Assembly: GCA_963715655.1 (NCBI GenBank)
Contig: OY970262.1
Location: 2,356,001-2,420,000, forward strand
Direction: 5' to 3'
DNA length: 64,000 nucleotides
Source: JANQPD01 sp963715655
Lineage (GTDB): Bacteria > Bacteroidota > Bacteroidia > Flavobacteriales > Schleiferiaceae
Shown here: one piece after another, positions 15,926 to 25,232 of the stretch
How the letters are laid out: each line of letters opens with the position of its first letter
Numbering within the stretch: the first letter of the stretch is position 1
Position numbers and translations under genes: made by a program
The notes under the pieces: generated by a model
The model's database searches: none
Seen by the model: only the letters and a program-made list of their open reading frames with translations
What the model was told of the DNA's origin: nothing

Positions 15926-18211
15926 ATGCACTCTGTATCTAAATTTGCAGTCATATTAACGGTGTTATTAATTATGCCGTCTCAAAAATGCCTTGCTCAA
16001 GATAATTATATATTTAGTGGGTTTGTGCAGCACAAGCAATCAGGAGAGCGAATAGTTGGGGCTTCGGTTTACCATGCTGGTTCTAAAACAGGTACCGTTA
16101 CTAATTCATTTGGATTTTTTTCACTGGCTCTTCCTTCGGATACTGTAAAAGTAGAAGTGTCCTTTATTGGCTTTGCGTCAAAGAGATTAGCACTATACTT
16201 GAAACAGGATACTTCACTCTTGATTGAGCTCATGCCTTCAAGCACAGAATTAACCGAAGTTGAGGTGCGTAGTTTTAGGCCGCGACCACAAACTGAGGTA
16301 CTAACCATAAAAGAAATAGAGGCTGTTCCTGCTTTGCTAGGTGAAACAGATTTAATGCGCGTGGTTCAAACTTTGCCTGGTGTACAGGGTGGTTTGGAAG
16401 GTTTTACAGGAATACATGTGCGAGGCGGTTCGCCTGATCAAAATTTATTATTATTAGATGGTGCTCAAGTGTATAATGCCAATCACCTATTTGGTTTATT
16501 CTCTGTCTTTAATACTGATGTGGTAAAAAGTGTGGAGCTTACCAAAGGCGGGTTTCCTGCTCGCTTTGGCGGAAGGTTGAGCTCCGTTCTAGAGGTAAAC
16601 TTGAGAGAGGGAAATAACAAAGAATTTGCTGGCGGAGGATCAATAGGCCTCATTTCAACCAAGTTCTTTTTAGAGGGGCCAATTATTAAGAATAAATTAA
16701 GTTTTCTAATCAGCGCTAGACGTACCTATTTTGATTTACTAAGTGCTGCGCTGGGACCTAATTTCATATCCTTTGATTTCTTTTATGATGATTTCAACTT
16801 TAAGTTAAATTACGATATTTCTCCTAAAGACCGATTGTACTTAAACACTTATACGGGCAGAGACCAGTACAATACAGGAGAATTCACTTTTGATGGACAA
16901 AGTACAGATTTGTCTTGGAGAAATATTACTTCAGTACTGCGTTGGAACAGAATTTACAACAACAAGCTTTTTGGCAATCTTTCTTTGCACTATACCCGTT
17001 ATAACATTACAGCCACACAGCTTTTTACAAGAAACAATCGAGGTGAAGAAATTAAGTTGGGCGCTACTAATGCTTCAACCATTGCTGACCTTGGTTTGAG
17101 TTACGTTTTTAATCAGAGACTAAACGCAGACCATGAGCTGAACTACGGAGTTCATTATCTGCTCCACAATGTTTCACCATCTATTTCACAATTTACAGAA
17201 TCTACTAGCAGCCCCACTATTCAACAACTGCCAACAGCTAATAATCAAATTTTAGGCAACGAGGTTTCAGTTTTTGCCGAAGACAATTGGCGAATAAACA
17301 CTAGGCTCACCCTTAATTTAGGACTACATTACTCTATTTATGCTACTCAAGGAGCTACGTACAATTTGCTTCAGCCACGAATTTCAGCGGCCTATGATTT
17401 ATCCGAAAAATGGAGTCTTAATACCTCTTATAGTAGCATGAATCAGTACATTCATTTATTAACCAACCTTGGTTTTGGTTTACCTGCAGATCTTTGGGTT
17501 GCATCTACTGAAAGTATTCGCCCGCAAGAGTCTCATCAATGGACCGTTGGTAATCTTTATCGCTTAGAAAACTGGAGTACTGATTTACGATTTGATGCAT
17601 ACTACAAACGGATGAGTAACCTTATTACCTACAAAGAAGGTGTGGCTTTCAGTTACAGAACAGACTGGGAAGACTTGTTAGTTAGTGGAGGGCGAGGCAC
17701 GGCCTATGGTTTTGAATGGTCGGCAGAGCGTAATCGAGATAAACTGTCGGCAAGAGCTAACTATACGCTGTCTTGGAGTAATCGTCAGTTTGATGAGGTT
17801 AATAACGGTAAGGTTTACCCCTATCGTTACGACAGAAGACATGTCATCAATTTGATGGGCAGCTACGCCTTTAGTCCAAAATTTTCGCTCAATGCTTCTT
17901 GGACATACTTGAGTGGTCAAGCATTTACAGCTCCAGTGAGTATTATCCGTGTTTCTTCGGGCTCTGCTATCGAGTACTCCGATAGAAATGCGTTGCGTTT
18001 CCCTAACTACCATCGTTTAGATCTAGGCTTTCAGTTTAAAAAGAAAACCAGCTGGGGAGAACGTACATGGAGTTTCAGCCTTTATAATGCTTATAATCGC
18101 ACCAATCCTTTTTTCCTTCTTCCTTGGGATGGTGATGATAACCGAATGGAGTTAAGAGTTTTTAATCTATTTCCCATTATCCCTTCATTTCAGTACTCAT
18201 TTAGATTTTGA
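15926..18211 (+). CDS. TonB-dependent outer-membrane receptor with N-terminal CarboxypepD_reg-like domain
   Basis: A 761-residue outer-membrane receptor, counted from the ATG at 15926 (a TTG two codons upstream is also in frame). A signal peptide ends near KCLAQ. Residues ~30-110 are a carboxypeptidase-regulatory-like beta domain (FSGFVQHKQSGERIVGASVY...FGFFSLAL). The plug follows (LMRVVQTLPGVQGGLEGFTG, HVRGGSPDQNLLLLDGAQVY, GGFPARFGGRLSSVLEV), then a beta-barrel ending in FSYRF-type aromatic residues (SFQYSFRF). It imports an unknown ligand using TonB energy. The DUF4249 lipoprotein gene starts 3 bp after its stop; such pairs are common in this phylum and the lipoprotein probably caps or assists the receptor. 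Confidence 0.93.
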   Translation: MHSVSKFAVILTVLLIMPSQKCLAQDNYIFSGFVQHKQSGERIVGASVYHAGSKTGTVTNSFGFFSLALPSDTVKVEVSFIGFASKRLALYLKQDTSLLIELMPSSTELTEVEVRSFRPRPQTEVLTIKEIEAVPALLGETDLMRVVQTLPGVQGGLEGFTGIHVRGGSPDQNLLLLDGAQVYNANHLFGLFSVFNTDVVKSVELTKGGFPARFGGRLSSVLEVNLREGNNKEFAGGGSIGLISTKFFLEGPIIKNKLSFLISARRTYFDLLSAALGPNFISFDFFYDDFNFKLNYDISPKDRLYLNTYTGRDQYNTGEFTFDGQSTDLSWRNITSVLRWNRIYNNKLFGNLSLHYTRYNITATQLFTRNNRGEEIKLGATNASTIADLGLSYVFNQRLNADHELNYGVHYLLHNVSPSISQFTESTSSPTIQQLPTANNQILGNEVSVFAEDNWRINTRLTLNLGLHYSIYATQGATYNLLQPRISAAYDLSEKWSLNTSYSSMNQYIHLLTNLGFGLPADLWVASTESIRPQESHQWTVGNLYRLENWSTDLRFDAYYKRMSNLITYKEGVAFSYRTDWEDLLVSGGRGTAYGFEWSAERNRDKLSARANYTLSWSNRQFDEVNNGKVYPYRYDRRHVINLMGSYAFSPKFSLNASWTYLSGQAFTAPVSIIRVSSGSAIEYSDRNALRFPNYHRLDLGFQFKKKTSWGERTWSFSLYNAYNRTNPFFLLPWDGDDNRMELRVFNLFPIIPSFQYSFRF

Positions 18212-18213
18212 TT

Positions 18214-19104
18214 ATGCGCGCAATTATAGTTTTAATGATCGTTTGTTGTGGTGTTTTTTTCAGTTGTACTAAGCCCGCTGAAATAGATTTACCTGTTCCT
18301 GATGATAAATTAGTGCTGGATGCTAAGTTATATCAAGGTGATTCTGCTGAAGTTTGGTTAACAACATCGTATCCTGCTTTTGAAGAAGAAAGAAGAGTCG
18401 GTTTAGATTCGACAGCAAAAATGCGATTATTCGAAAACGGTAGGTTCGTAGAGGAATTACAACAGTCTTTTACATCAAGCAGGGTGATAATTTACAAAAG
18501 TTTTTATTCCACCAAAGTCAATCAGGTATATACGTTTGAAGCATCCTACAAGAGTTTTAATACGGCAAGAGGTAGTACCTTAACTTCAGATAGAGTAGCT
18601 GAAATAAAAAGTGCCAGCTTAGTAACTCAAGGAGAAGTTGCAGAATTGGTTTTTACGTTGAAAGATGATGGTAGTGCAAAAGATGCTTATTTAGTTTATG
18701 TGAGAGTTGACTCCGTAGCGTTGGGTAGTGCCATCAAACTACGTTTGAGAACTTCAAATCCAATTCTCCGCTCATTTTTTTATTCTGGTATTGGAAATCT
18801 AGATCAAGAAAAAAAATCGTGGATTGAATTCTATTTGGATGACGCTGAGTTTAATGGTGAAGAAAAAGAATTTCGTTTAACCGTAGATGATAATAGATGG
18901 AATCAAACAGTTGCTAGGGAAGCTTCATTAGAGTTAATAGTAGTTCGCATTGAGCCAATATGGTACGAGCATCAAAAGAGCTTGTTTGATCAAATTCAAA
19001 GTTTTTTAGGAATTTTTTCGGAGCCTGCTCGAGTGGTTCAAAATGTAGAAGGCGGATACGGAATTGTGAGATCAGGAAAAATAAAAAAATACTCTTTGCA
19101 GTAA
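18214..19104 (+). CDS. DUF4249 lipoprotein, partner of the TonB receptor
   Basis: A 296-residue predicted lipoprotein starting at the ATG at 18214 (an in-frame TTG at 18208 would overlap the receptor stop). MRAIIVLMIVCCGVFFSC is a type II signal peptide with the lipobox Cys near residue 18. The mature part begins TKPAEIDLPVPDDKLVLDAKLYQGDSAEVWLTTSYP, the standard opening of DUF4249, and continues with an Ig-like beta-rich body. It is co-transcribed with the receptor directly upstream. DUF4249 proteins are encoded next to TonB receptors across Bacteroidota; a role in ligand binding at the cell surface is inferred from that linkage. The downstream border is the ~109-bp repeat element copy B. 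Confidence 0.88.
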   Translation: MRAIIVLMIVCCGVFFSCTKPAEIDLPVPDDKLVLDAKLYQGDSAEVWLTTSYPAFEEERRVGLDSTAKMRLFENGRFVEELQQSFTSSRVIIYKSFYSTKVNQVYTFEASYKSFNTARGSTLTSDRVAEIKSASLVTQGEVAELVFTLKDDGSAKDAYLVYVRVDSVALGSAIKLRLRTSNPILRSFFYSGIGNLDQEKKSWIEFYLDDAEFNGEEKEFRLTVDDNRWNQTVAREASLELIVVRIEPIWYEHQKSLFDQIQSFLGIFSEPARVVQNVEGGYGIVRSGKIKKYSLQ

Positions 19105-19137
19105 AGTAATTAGAATAAATTCCTGTTTTAATCTAAT

Positions 19138-19246
19138 TATACCTAATTGTGTTTTGGATGTCGCAAAAATGCTCCTTAAAACATAGCTCAGCATACTGCA
19201 ATATGCGTTTATTAATGCGACATTTTTTTACCCTAATTGGTATTAA
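19138..19246 (+). repeat. ~109-bp interspersed hairpin element, copy B
   Basis: It begins TATACCTAATTGTGTTTTGG, contains ATGTCGCAAAAATGCTCCTT and GCTCAGCAT, and ends TGCGACATTTTTTTACCCTA then ATTGGTATTA. The inner ATGTCGCA and TGCGACAT pair exactly, so the element can form a hairpin. It shares its block order with copies A and C. The rest of the 19105-19440 gap has no gene that I can support. Confidence 0.75.
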
Positions 19247-19440
19247 AAAAACGCTAAGTTTAGTTTCTCAAAATTAGGTACAAGGCGAAGTGCTAAGCCT
19301 CAAAACATACCACCCAAATCATTTTGGACGTGAATTTTAAAGTGAGAAATTAATTATCTGATTCTACAAAAAACCGTTAAACCACCACAATTGGCACATA
19401 CCTTGTTTTGCGCCATTCTCAATAATCAAATTAAATAAAC

Positions 19441-19812
19441 ATGTTAAAAAAAATGAGTTTAATGGGTGTAATGCTTACCCTCGTGTTTTTCACCTCTTGT
19501 AAAGAAGACAATCCGTATGCAGACTACGAAGGGAATTGGAGCGGAACCTACACGGGTGAAGACACTGGAATTTGGTCAGTTAATATCAATGAAGAGGGTA
19601 AGATAAAGGGAACTTTTGAATCCGATTCTATTGCCAACTTTGATTTAAATTTAGAAGGAAACGTTTCTGAGTCTGGTCGTTTTGATGCAAGTCAAACAAT
19701 ATTTGGGTTTAGATTTGAGTTTACAGGACAATTGGCCGACTCAAAAGCGAACGGAACTTGGAATAACGTGGAGCAACAGATATCCGGTACTTGGAGCGGC
19801 ACAAAAAAATAA
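19441..19812 (+). CDS. small predicted lipoprotein, function unknown
   Basis: A 123-residue protein with a lipoprotein signal (MLKKMSLMGVMLTLVFFTSC, lipobox Cys20). The mature part is short and beta-rich with recurring G-x-W/F motifs: YEGNWSGTYTGEDTG, INEEGKIKGTFESD, GRFDASQTIFGFRFEFTGQL and SGTWSGTKK. That pattern is typical of small lipocalin-like or beta-barrel-like lipoproteins of Bacteroidota, for which no function is established. It stands alone and is followed 11 bases after its stop by a good rho-independent terminator, so it is a monocistronic unit. The gene is convergent with htpG. Confidence 0.8.
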   Translation: MLKKMSLMGVMLTLVFFTSCKEDNPYADYEGNWSGTYTGEDTGIWSVNINEEGKIKGTFESDSIANFDLNLEGNVSESGRFDASQTIFGFRFEFTGQLADSKANGTWNNVEQQISGTWSGTKK

Positions 19813-19823
19813 CATTAAAACAG

Positions 19824-19851
19824 AAAAGCCCCGCTAAATAGCAGGGCTTTT
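19824..19851. terminator. rho-independent terminator between the small lipoprotein gene and htpG
   Basis: AAAAGCCCCGC and GCAGGGCTTTT pair with one mismatch around a 6-base loop. With A-rich and T-rich ends it can serve both convergent genes. Confidence 0.85.
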
Positions 19852-19877
19852 CTCTTAATCTCAGCGTTAAAAACAAC

Positions 19878-21761
19878 TTAATTCATTTTACTGAATTGCT
19901 TTTTTACAAACTCAGTTAGCGCCTTGCCGTGTAATAAATTCTGAGAAAGCATCGCTAACTCCAAACCTTCTTTCACCATAGCATTTTTAGAAGTATCATC
20001 CGTTGCTTCTAAAATTTTAGTAGCTAAAGGGTTGTTGGTATTCACCACCAAATTATACATTTCAGGCAAATCACCCATACCCATCATTCCGCCACCTCCG
20101 GTCATGCTCATTTCTTTCATTCTACGCATAAATTCCGGTACGGTAATAATAAATGGATTTTCATCGCTATCTAAAGCTTCCAACTGCACGGTGTACTTCG
20201 CTTTTTCCACAGCACCTTCTACAATAGGTTTTAGTTTTTCCTTTTGTTCGTCATTTAAAACGCTAGGCTGCTCGTCTGTTTTAGGAATTAATTTATCAAT
20301 CGCATCTGAATCCACTCGGGCAAATTTCACTTTGTTTTCACCGCCTTCTAAGCGCTGAATTAAATGGCTGGCCAACGGACTATCCATAAGCAAAACATTG
20401 TAACCTTTAGCTTCTGCACGCGCAATAAAGCTATGTTGTGCATCAGCATTAGCTGCGTATAACATTACCAAATTACCGTCTTTATCGGTTTGCAAATCTT
20501 TCACTTTGGCTATGTATTCATCAAAGGTGAAATATTCATCATTAATGGTTTGATGCAAGGCGAATTTTTTGGCACGGTCATTAAACTTATCGTCAGATAA
20601 CATACCGTACTCAATAATCATTTTAATATCCTTCCACTTACTTTCAAAATCTTTGCGGTCTTTTTTGAAAAGTTCCTCCAATTTATCAGCCACCTTTTTA
20701 GTGATGTGTCCACTAATTTTCTTAACAGCACCATCACTCTGTAAATAAGAACGCGACACATTTAATGGAATATCTTTAGAATCTATAACACCGTGTAGCA
20801 GTGTTAAAAAATCTGGCACAATACCTTCTAAATTATCAGTTACAAAAACTTGGTTTTGATATAATTGAATTTTATTACGCTGAATTTCCATGTTTGGTTT
20901 CAAGCGTGGAAAAAACAAAACTCCGGTAAGATCAAAAGGATAATCTACATTTAAGTGAATGTGAAACAAAGGCTCTTCAAAGGTATATGGGTAAAGCTCT
21001 CGGTAAAAAGCATTATAATCCTTATCCTCTAATTCGGTTGGGGTTTTAGTCCAAGCCGGATCCGTATTGTTAATGATGTCCGCTACTTTAGTTTTCACCT
21101 CTTTAGCATCTTCACTTTCTCCTTCTTTCTCTGTTATTTCTTTTTCACCAAATTGAATAGGTATGGGCAAAAACTTGCAATATTTATCCAATAGTTGTCT
21201 CAGCCTGTGCTCCTCTAAAAATTCTAAACCATCTTCAGAAATATGCAAAACAATATCCGTCCCTCTTTCTTCTTTTTCTCCTTTTCCTAATTCAAATTCC
21301 GGATTTCCTTCACAACTCCAATGTGCAGCTTCACTATCTTCTACGTGGCTTTTGCTAATAATCTCAACACGCTCTGCCACCATAAAAGAACTGTAAAAAC
21401 CTAATCCAAAATGACCAATAATAGCTGCGCCATCCGCTTTATCTTCATATTTTTTTACAAACTCTTCGGCTCCTGAAAAAGCTAACTGATTAATGTACTT
21501 ATCAATTTCCTCAGCCGTCATTCCAATACCTTTATCACTCACGGTAATGGTTTTGGCCTCTTTATCAATGGAAACTTGAATAGTTAAATCACCTAATTCC
21601 GCTGTGCTTTCACCTAGCCGCGCTAATGTTTTTAATTTTTGGGTGGCATCCACCGCATTAGAAACCAACTCGCGCAAGAAAATTTCATGATCACTATAAA
21701 GAAACTTTTTAATGATTGGAAAAATATTATCTGCTGTAACATTTATGGTACCTGTACTCAT
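19878..21761 (-). CDS. htpG: molecular chaperone HtpG (Hsp90)
   Basis: A 627-residue Hsp90. The GHKL ATPase motifs are all at the N-terminus: EIFLRELVSNAVDA (N box with the catalytic Glu and metal-binding Asn), DKGIGMT (residues ~80), and HFGLGFYSSFMVA with the G-loop. The middle domain follows with LPLNVSRSYLQ-like DIPLNVSRSYLQSDGAVKKI carrying the conserved catalytic Arg. The C-terminal dimerisation region ends FVKKQFSKMN. The Met/Gly-rich stretch MSMTGGGGMMGMGDLPE near residue 560 matches the client-binding/flexible segment of other Bacteroidota HtpG. It folds cytosolic clients under ATP control. It is monocistronic and divergent from hutI. Confidence 0.97.
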   Translation of the reverse strand: MSTGTINVTADNIFPIIKKFLYSDHEIFLRELVSNAVDATQKLKTLARLGESTAELGDLTIQVSIDKEAKTITVSDKGIGMTAEEIDKYINQLAFSGAEEFVKKYEDKADGAAIIGHFGLGFYSSFMVAERVEIISKSHVEDSEAAHWSCEGNPEFELGKGEKEERGTDIVLHISEDGLEFLEEHRLRQLLDKYCKFLPIPIQFGEKEITEKEGESEDAKEVKTKVADIINNTDPAWTKTPTELEDKDYNAFYRELYPYTFEEPLFHIHLNVDYPFDLTGVLFFPRLKPNMEIQRNKIQLYQNQVFVTDNLEGIVPDFLTLLHGVIDSKDIPLNVSRSYLQSDGAVKKISGHITKKVADKLEELFKKDRKDFESKWKDIKMIIEYGMLSDDKFNDRAKKFALHQTINDEYFTFDEYIAKVKDLQTDKDGNLVMLYAANADAQHSFIARAEAKGYNVLLMDSPLASHLIQRLEGGENKVKFARVDSDAIDKLIPKTDEQPSVLNDEQKEKLKPIVEGAVEKAKYTVQLEALDSDENPFIITVPEFMRRMKEMSMTGGGGMMGMGDLPEMYNLVVNTNNPLATKILEATDDTSKNAMVKEGLELAMLSQNLLHGKALTEFVKKQFSKMN

Positions 21762-21796
21762 ATTGTTGCTAATTATTTTGTTTGGCTAAAGTCATA

Positions 21797-21834
21797 ACAA
21801 CTGCCGTGCCGTGGCATTTCCCGTGACAAACTGT
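21797..21834 (-). promoter_or_regulatory. candidate promoter/operator of htpG (sigma-54-like)
   Basis: On the minus strand GGCACGGCAGTTGT (21810-21797) has the GG-N10-G[C/T] spacing of sigma-54 promoters (consensus GGCAC...TTGC), with one key mismatch at the -12 C. Just upstream lies GACAGTTTGTC (21834-21824), a short inverted repeat. Chaperone genes in this phylum can be driven by such promoters, but this is only a visual match. Confidence 0.3.
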
Positions 21835-21972
21835 CCCCGTTTATCTAAAAATGACTGCCACTTAACGAACCAAATTATTAGTTAAAAAGTAATAACTTAT
21901 TGTTTTTAAGGTATTTAACTATATACTTAGTAATCATTTAGCCTGCGTTTAGTTAAAAGTTGACACTATTAA

Positions 21973-22005
21973 TTTGGGCTAAAACTATAAACTAAACTAC
22001 TTTCG
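21973..22005 (+). promoter_or_regulatory. candidate hutI promoter, near-leaderless
   Basis: TTTG at 21973-21976 and TACTTTCG at 21998-22005 are 21 bp apart, matching the Bacteroidota TTTG-N~20-TAnnTTTG pattern with one mismatch. Transcription would begin within a few bases of the hutI ATG at 22010, giving a leaderless or almost leaderless mRNA. Confidence 0.4.
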
Positions 22006-22009
22006 TTAC

Positions 22010-23254
22010 ATGCGAATACTTATAACAAATCTTAGCAAAATATTACACATCACTAACAGTGGTAAGCTGTTTAAACGTGGTAAAGAACTTGGTGATTTTC
22101 CTATTACAAGTAATGCTTGGTTGCTAATTGAAGATGATCATATTAAAGATTTTGGAGCAATGACGGCAGAAATTCCCCAGGGTTTTGACCTAACGATTGA
22201 TGGTAAACAAGGTATGCTTTTACCCACTTGGGTGGATAGTCATACACACCTCGTTTACGCCAAAACTCGAGAAGATGAATTTGCGCAACGGTTGGCCGGA
22301 ATGAGTTATGAAGCGATAGCAAATAAGGGTGGTGGAATATTAAATTCGGTTGCAAAATTACGTAATGCCAGTTTTGATGAATTATATTATTCTGCGAGTA
22401 AACGGCTGGATGAATTAATAAAGATGGGAACAGGCGCAATTGAGATAAAAAGTGGTTATGGATTAAACACCGAAAGTGAACTAAAAATATTGAAAGTTGC
22501 CGCTGAGCTTCAAAAAAATTACACCTTACCTATAAAGAAAACCTTTTTGGGAGCACACGCTATTCCTACCGAATTTAAGGGTGATGCAGATGGCTACGTA
22601 AACTATATAATTACCGAAATGCTACCCGAAATTGCCAAGCAAAATTTAGCCGATTATATAGATGTATTTTGCGAAAAGGGCTATTTCAGTGTAGAACAAA
22701 CGTTAAAAATAATAAAAGCTGCACAGGAATTTAACCTAAAAGCAAAGCTTCATGTAAACCAGTTTAACATTTTGGGAATCATTGAAAAAGCAATAGAAAA
22801 TGACACGCTGTCAGTAGATCATTTAGAGGTTTTGAGTAATGAAGAAGCGCAGCTTTTGGGTAAGAGTAACACTATTGCCACCCTCCTACCCGGCTGCTCT
22901 TTATTTTTAGAAATCCCATTTTCTCCTGCTCAAAAACTGATGCAAGAAAACGCGATAGTTGCGTTGGCTACAGATTATAATCCAGGCTCATCACCCAGTG
23001 GAAATATGAATTTAGTAGTAGCCTTGGCTTGTATAAAAATGAAAATGACACCTGAAGAAGCCATAAGTGCTGCAACATTAAATGGTGCTGCTGCCATAGA
23101 ATTAAGTGATAAACTTGGAAGCATTGAAAAAGGAAAATTAGCCAATTTAATACTAACAAAACCGATGGAAAATCCATCTTTTATTCCGTATAATTTTGGG
23201 CATAATCATATAGAAAAAGTATTTATAAAAGGTAAAAATATTAGTGATGTTTGA
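22010..23254 (+). CDS. hutI: imidazolonepropionase
   Basis: A 414-residue amidohydrolase that hydrolyses 4-imidazolone-5-propanoate to N-formimidoyl-L-glutamate, the third step of histidine degradation. The metal-binding HTH is in DSHTHLVYAKTREDEF, followed by the family-specific RLAGMSYEAIANKGGGI, then SGYGLNTESELK, HxN in KLHVNQFN, and the C-terminal ATDYNPGSSPSGNMNLV, the HutI hallmark including the metal-binding Asp. The length is normal. It is the first gene of a tight hutI-hutG-ftcD operon; hutG starts 8 bp before its end. hutH and hutU are not in this window. Confidence 0.96.
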   Translation: MRILITNLSKILHITNSGKLFKRGKELGDFPITSNAWLLIEDDHIKDFGAMTAEIPQGFDLTIDGKQGMLLPTWVDSHTHLVYAKTREDEFAQRLAGMSYEAIANKGGGILNSVAKLRNASFDELYYSASKRLDELIKMGTGAIEIKSGYGLNTESELKILKVAAELQKNYTLPIKKTFLGAHAIPTEFKGDADGYVNYIITEMLPEIAKQNLADYIDVFCEKGYFSVEQTLKIIKAAQEFNLKAKLHVNQFNILGIIEKAIENDTLSVDHLEVLSNEEAQLLGKSNTIATLLPGCSLFLEIPFSPAQKLMQENAIVALATDYNPGSSPSGNMNLVVALACIKMKMTPEEAISAATLNGAAAIELSDKLGSIEKGKLANLILTKPMENPSFIPYNFGHNHIEKVFIKGKNISDV

Positions 23255-24266
23255 GTTTATTTCCAGCGATAGTTTAAAGACATTTACATCATCCCGAGAA
23301 GGAGAAACCAAACTTGGTGATGTACTTTATTGCTTAAAAAACTGGGAAGATTTAAAACACCGAAAAGAAAAATTTGTGGTGCTAGGCATTAAAGAGGATA
23401 TTGGCATAAGGGCCAATTTTGGAAAGGCCGGTGCTGCAAATGCATGGGACACTTTTTTAAGCGCTTTTTGCAACGTGCAGCAGAACAGTTTTTTTAACGT
23501 AGAAAATTTGGTAGTTGCCGGTGCTTACCATCCTTCTGATTTAATGCAACAGGCAGAAGACCTAAACCCTTTAAAAAAGGAAGATTTAAAAACATTTAGA
23601 ACCTTAACCGCCCAAGTTGATGAAGCTGTAATTCCAATTATAAAAAACATTATAGGTTTGGGTAAAATTCCAATAATAATAGGTGGCGGCCACAACAACG
23701 CCTACCCTATTTTAACGGGTGCTGCCAATGCTTTAAAAAAACCACTAAACTGCTTAAACATTGACCCACACGCAGATTTTAGAGCCTTAGAAGGACGACA
23801 TAGTGGAAATGGTTTTAGTTACGCTCATGCAGAAAATGCTTTAAAAAGATATGCTGTTTGGGGATTGCATGAAGGTTATAATAATCAAACAATTTTAGAT
23901 GCTTTTAGTGAAAACGGTAATTTAAGTTTCACTTTAATGGAGCAGCTTTTACATAAAACCTTTGCGGAGAACGATAGCTTATTGAAAAACACGCTTAATT
24001 GGTTGGGTATGGATGCCTTAGGTTTAGAGCTAGACTGTGATAGCATTGAAGGATTTCCCGCAAGCGCTCTAAACGCAAGTGGATTTTCAGTAAATGAAAT
24101 TAGACAAACTGTAAGTACCACTTCAGCATTGAGTGCCCCCATTTATTTTCATGTTTGCGAAGCTGCGCCAGGCTTAGCATCTCACGAAAGTGATAAGGCA
24201 AAAATGGGTAAGCAATTGGCTTATTTTGTAATAGATTTTATAAAAGCACACCCTACATGGAGTTAG
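23247..24266 (+). CDS. hutG: formimidoylglutamase (arginase/ureohydrolase family)
   Basis: A 339-residue ureohydrolase starting at the ATG at 23247 (an in-frame GTG at 23244 is also possible), overlapping the hutI stop by 8 bp. Metal-site motifs are recognisable: IIIGGGHNNAYP (canonical GGDHS), NIDPHADFRALEGRHSG (DAHxD) and GLELDCDSIEGFPAS (SxDxDxxDP). The first motif has Gly where the canonical form has Asp, a variation seen in divergent members, but His is kept. Its place between hutI and ftcD supports hydrolysis of N-formimidoylglutamate to glutamate and formamide. It could also have a related guanidino/formimino substrate. It is odd to find it beside ftcD, which uses the same substrate. 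Confidence 0.85.
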   Translation: MFEFISSDSLKTFTSSREGETKLGDVLYCLKNWEDLKHRKEKFVVLGIKEDIGIRANFGKAGAANAWDTFLSAFCNVQQNSFFNVENLVVAGAYHPSDLMQQAEDLNPLKKEDLKTFRTLTAQVDEAVIPIIKNIIGLGKIPIIIGGGHNNAYPILTGAANALKKPLNCLNIDPHADFRALEGRHSGNGFSYAHAENALKRYAVWGLHEGYNNQTILDAFSENGNLSFTLMEQLLHKTFAENDSLLKNTLNWLGMDALGLELDCDSIEGFPASALNASGFSVNEIRQTVSTTSALSAPIYFHVCEAAPGLASHESDKAKMGKQLAYFVIDFIKAHPTWS

Positions 24267-25228
24267 TAGAATGCATACCAAACGTAAGCGAGGGGCGCAA
24301 TAAAGAGGTTATTGATGCGCTGGCAAATGCTATTGCTGCAACGGAAGGTGTGCAATTATTACATGTAGATAGCGGGTATGCCGCCAACCGCACGGTTTTT
24401 ACGTTTATTGGTGATGTGGAAAGCGTGTATGAAGCGGCTTCAGCACTTTACCATAAAGCTTTTGAGCTAATTGATATGCGCACACAAACGGGCACTCACC
24501 CTAGAATGGGCGCGGTAGATGTTTGTCCCTTTGTGCCATTACAAAATTGTACTAATAACACGCTTATTGACATGGTGATGCGCTTAGCCTATGAACTAGC
24601 TGATAGCTTAGGTATTTGTGGCTATTATTATGAATATAGCGCAGTGTATAATGACCGAGTAAACCTTGCCAATATTAGAAAAGGTGAATACGAAGCACTT
24701 CCGCAAAAATTTGAAACAATGCCTCCTGATTTTGGTGACTGCACTAATTGGCCACGCTTTGGAAGTACAGTTATAGGCGTTCGTAAATTATTGGTTGCTT
24801 ACAACGTAAATATTGACGCTAAAGATGTAACGCTTGCCAAGAATATAGCACAACGCTTACGCACTTCAGGAAATGGCGCAAATAAACTAGCTGCCGCCAA
24901 AGCTATTGGTTGGTATATTAAAGATTTTGATTGTGTGCAGGTTAGTTTTAACCTTACTGATTTAAATAAAACGGGGCTGATTGATGCTTTTGAAGCGTGT
25001 AAAAGAGAGGCAGTAGCATTGGGCTGCGAGGTTACGAGTAGTGAGTTGGTGGGTTTGATTCCTGAAAATGAATTTACTAAAGCTTATTCTAGAATATTTG
25101 ATACTAAATCTACAGGTCTGTTAACCATTGACCAAGAAGAAAAAGTTATCAATTACTTGGGACTTAGATCTATAAAGGATTTTAACAGTAAACAGAATAT
25201 TATTGAGCGACTTACCGGAAGCAATTAA
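24257..25228 (+). CDS. ftcD: glutamate formimidoyltransferase (FTCD N-terminal type)
   Basis: A 323-residue transferase that moves the formimino group of N-formimidoylglutamate to tetrahydrofolate. Diagnostic segments are VECIPNVSEGRNKEVIDAL at the start, LHVDSGYAANRTVFTFIG, and GTHPRMGAVDVCPFVPL, which carries the catalytic-region His. It has only the transferase part; no cyclodeaminase domain is fused. It overlaps the end of hutG by 10 bp. It is the last gene of the operon and is convergent with the lipoprotein gene, whose stop is only 4 bp away, without a visible terminator between them. Confidence 0.95.
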   Translation: MELVECIPNVSEGRNKEVIDALANAIAATEGVQLLHVDSGYAANRTVFTFIGDVESVYEAASALYHKAFELIDMRTQTGTHPRMGAVDVCPFVPLQNCTNNTLIDMVMRLAYELADSLGICGYYYEYSAVYNDRVNLANIRKGEYEALPQKFETMPPDFGDCTNWPRFGSTVIGVRKLLVAYNVNIDAKDVTLAKNIAQRLRTSGNGANKLAAAKAIGWYIKDFDCVQVSFNLTDLNKTGLIDAFEACKREAVALGCEVTSSELVGLIPENEFTKAYSRIFDTKSTGLLTIDQEEKVINYLGLRSIKDFNSKQNIIERLTGSN

Positions 25229-25232
25229 GAAC

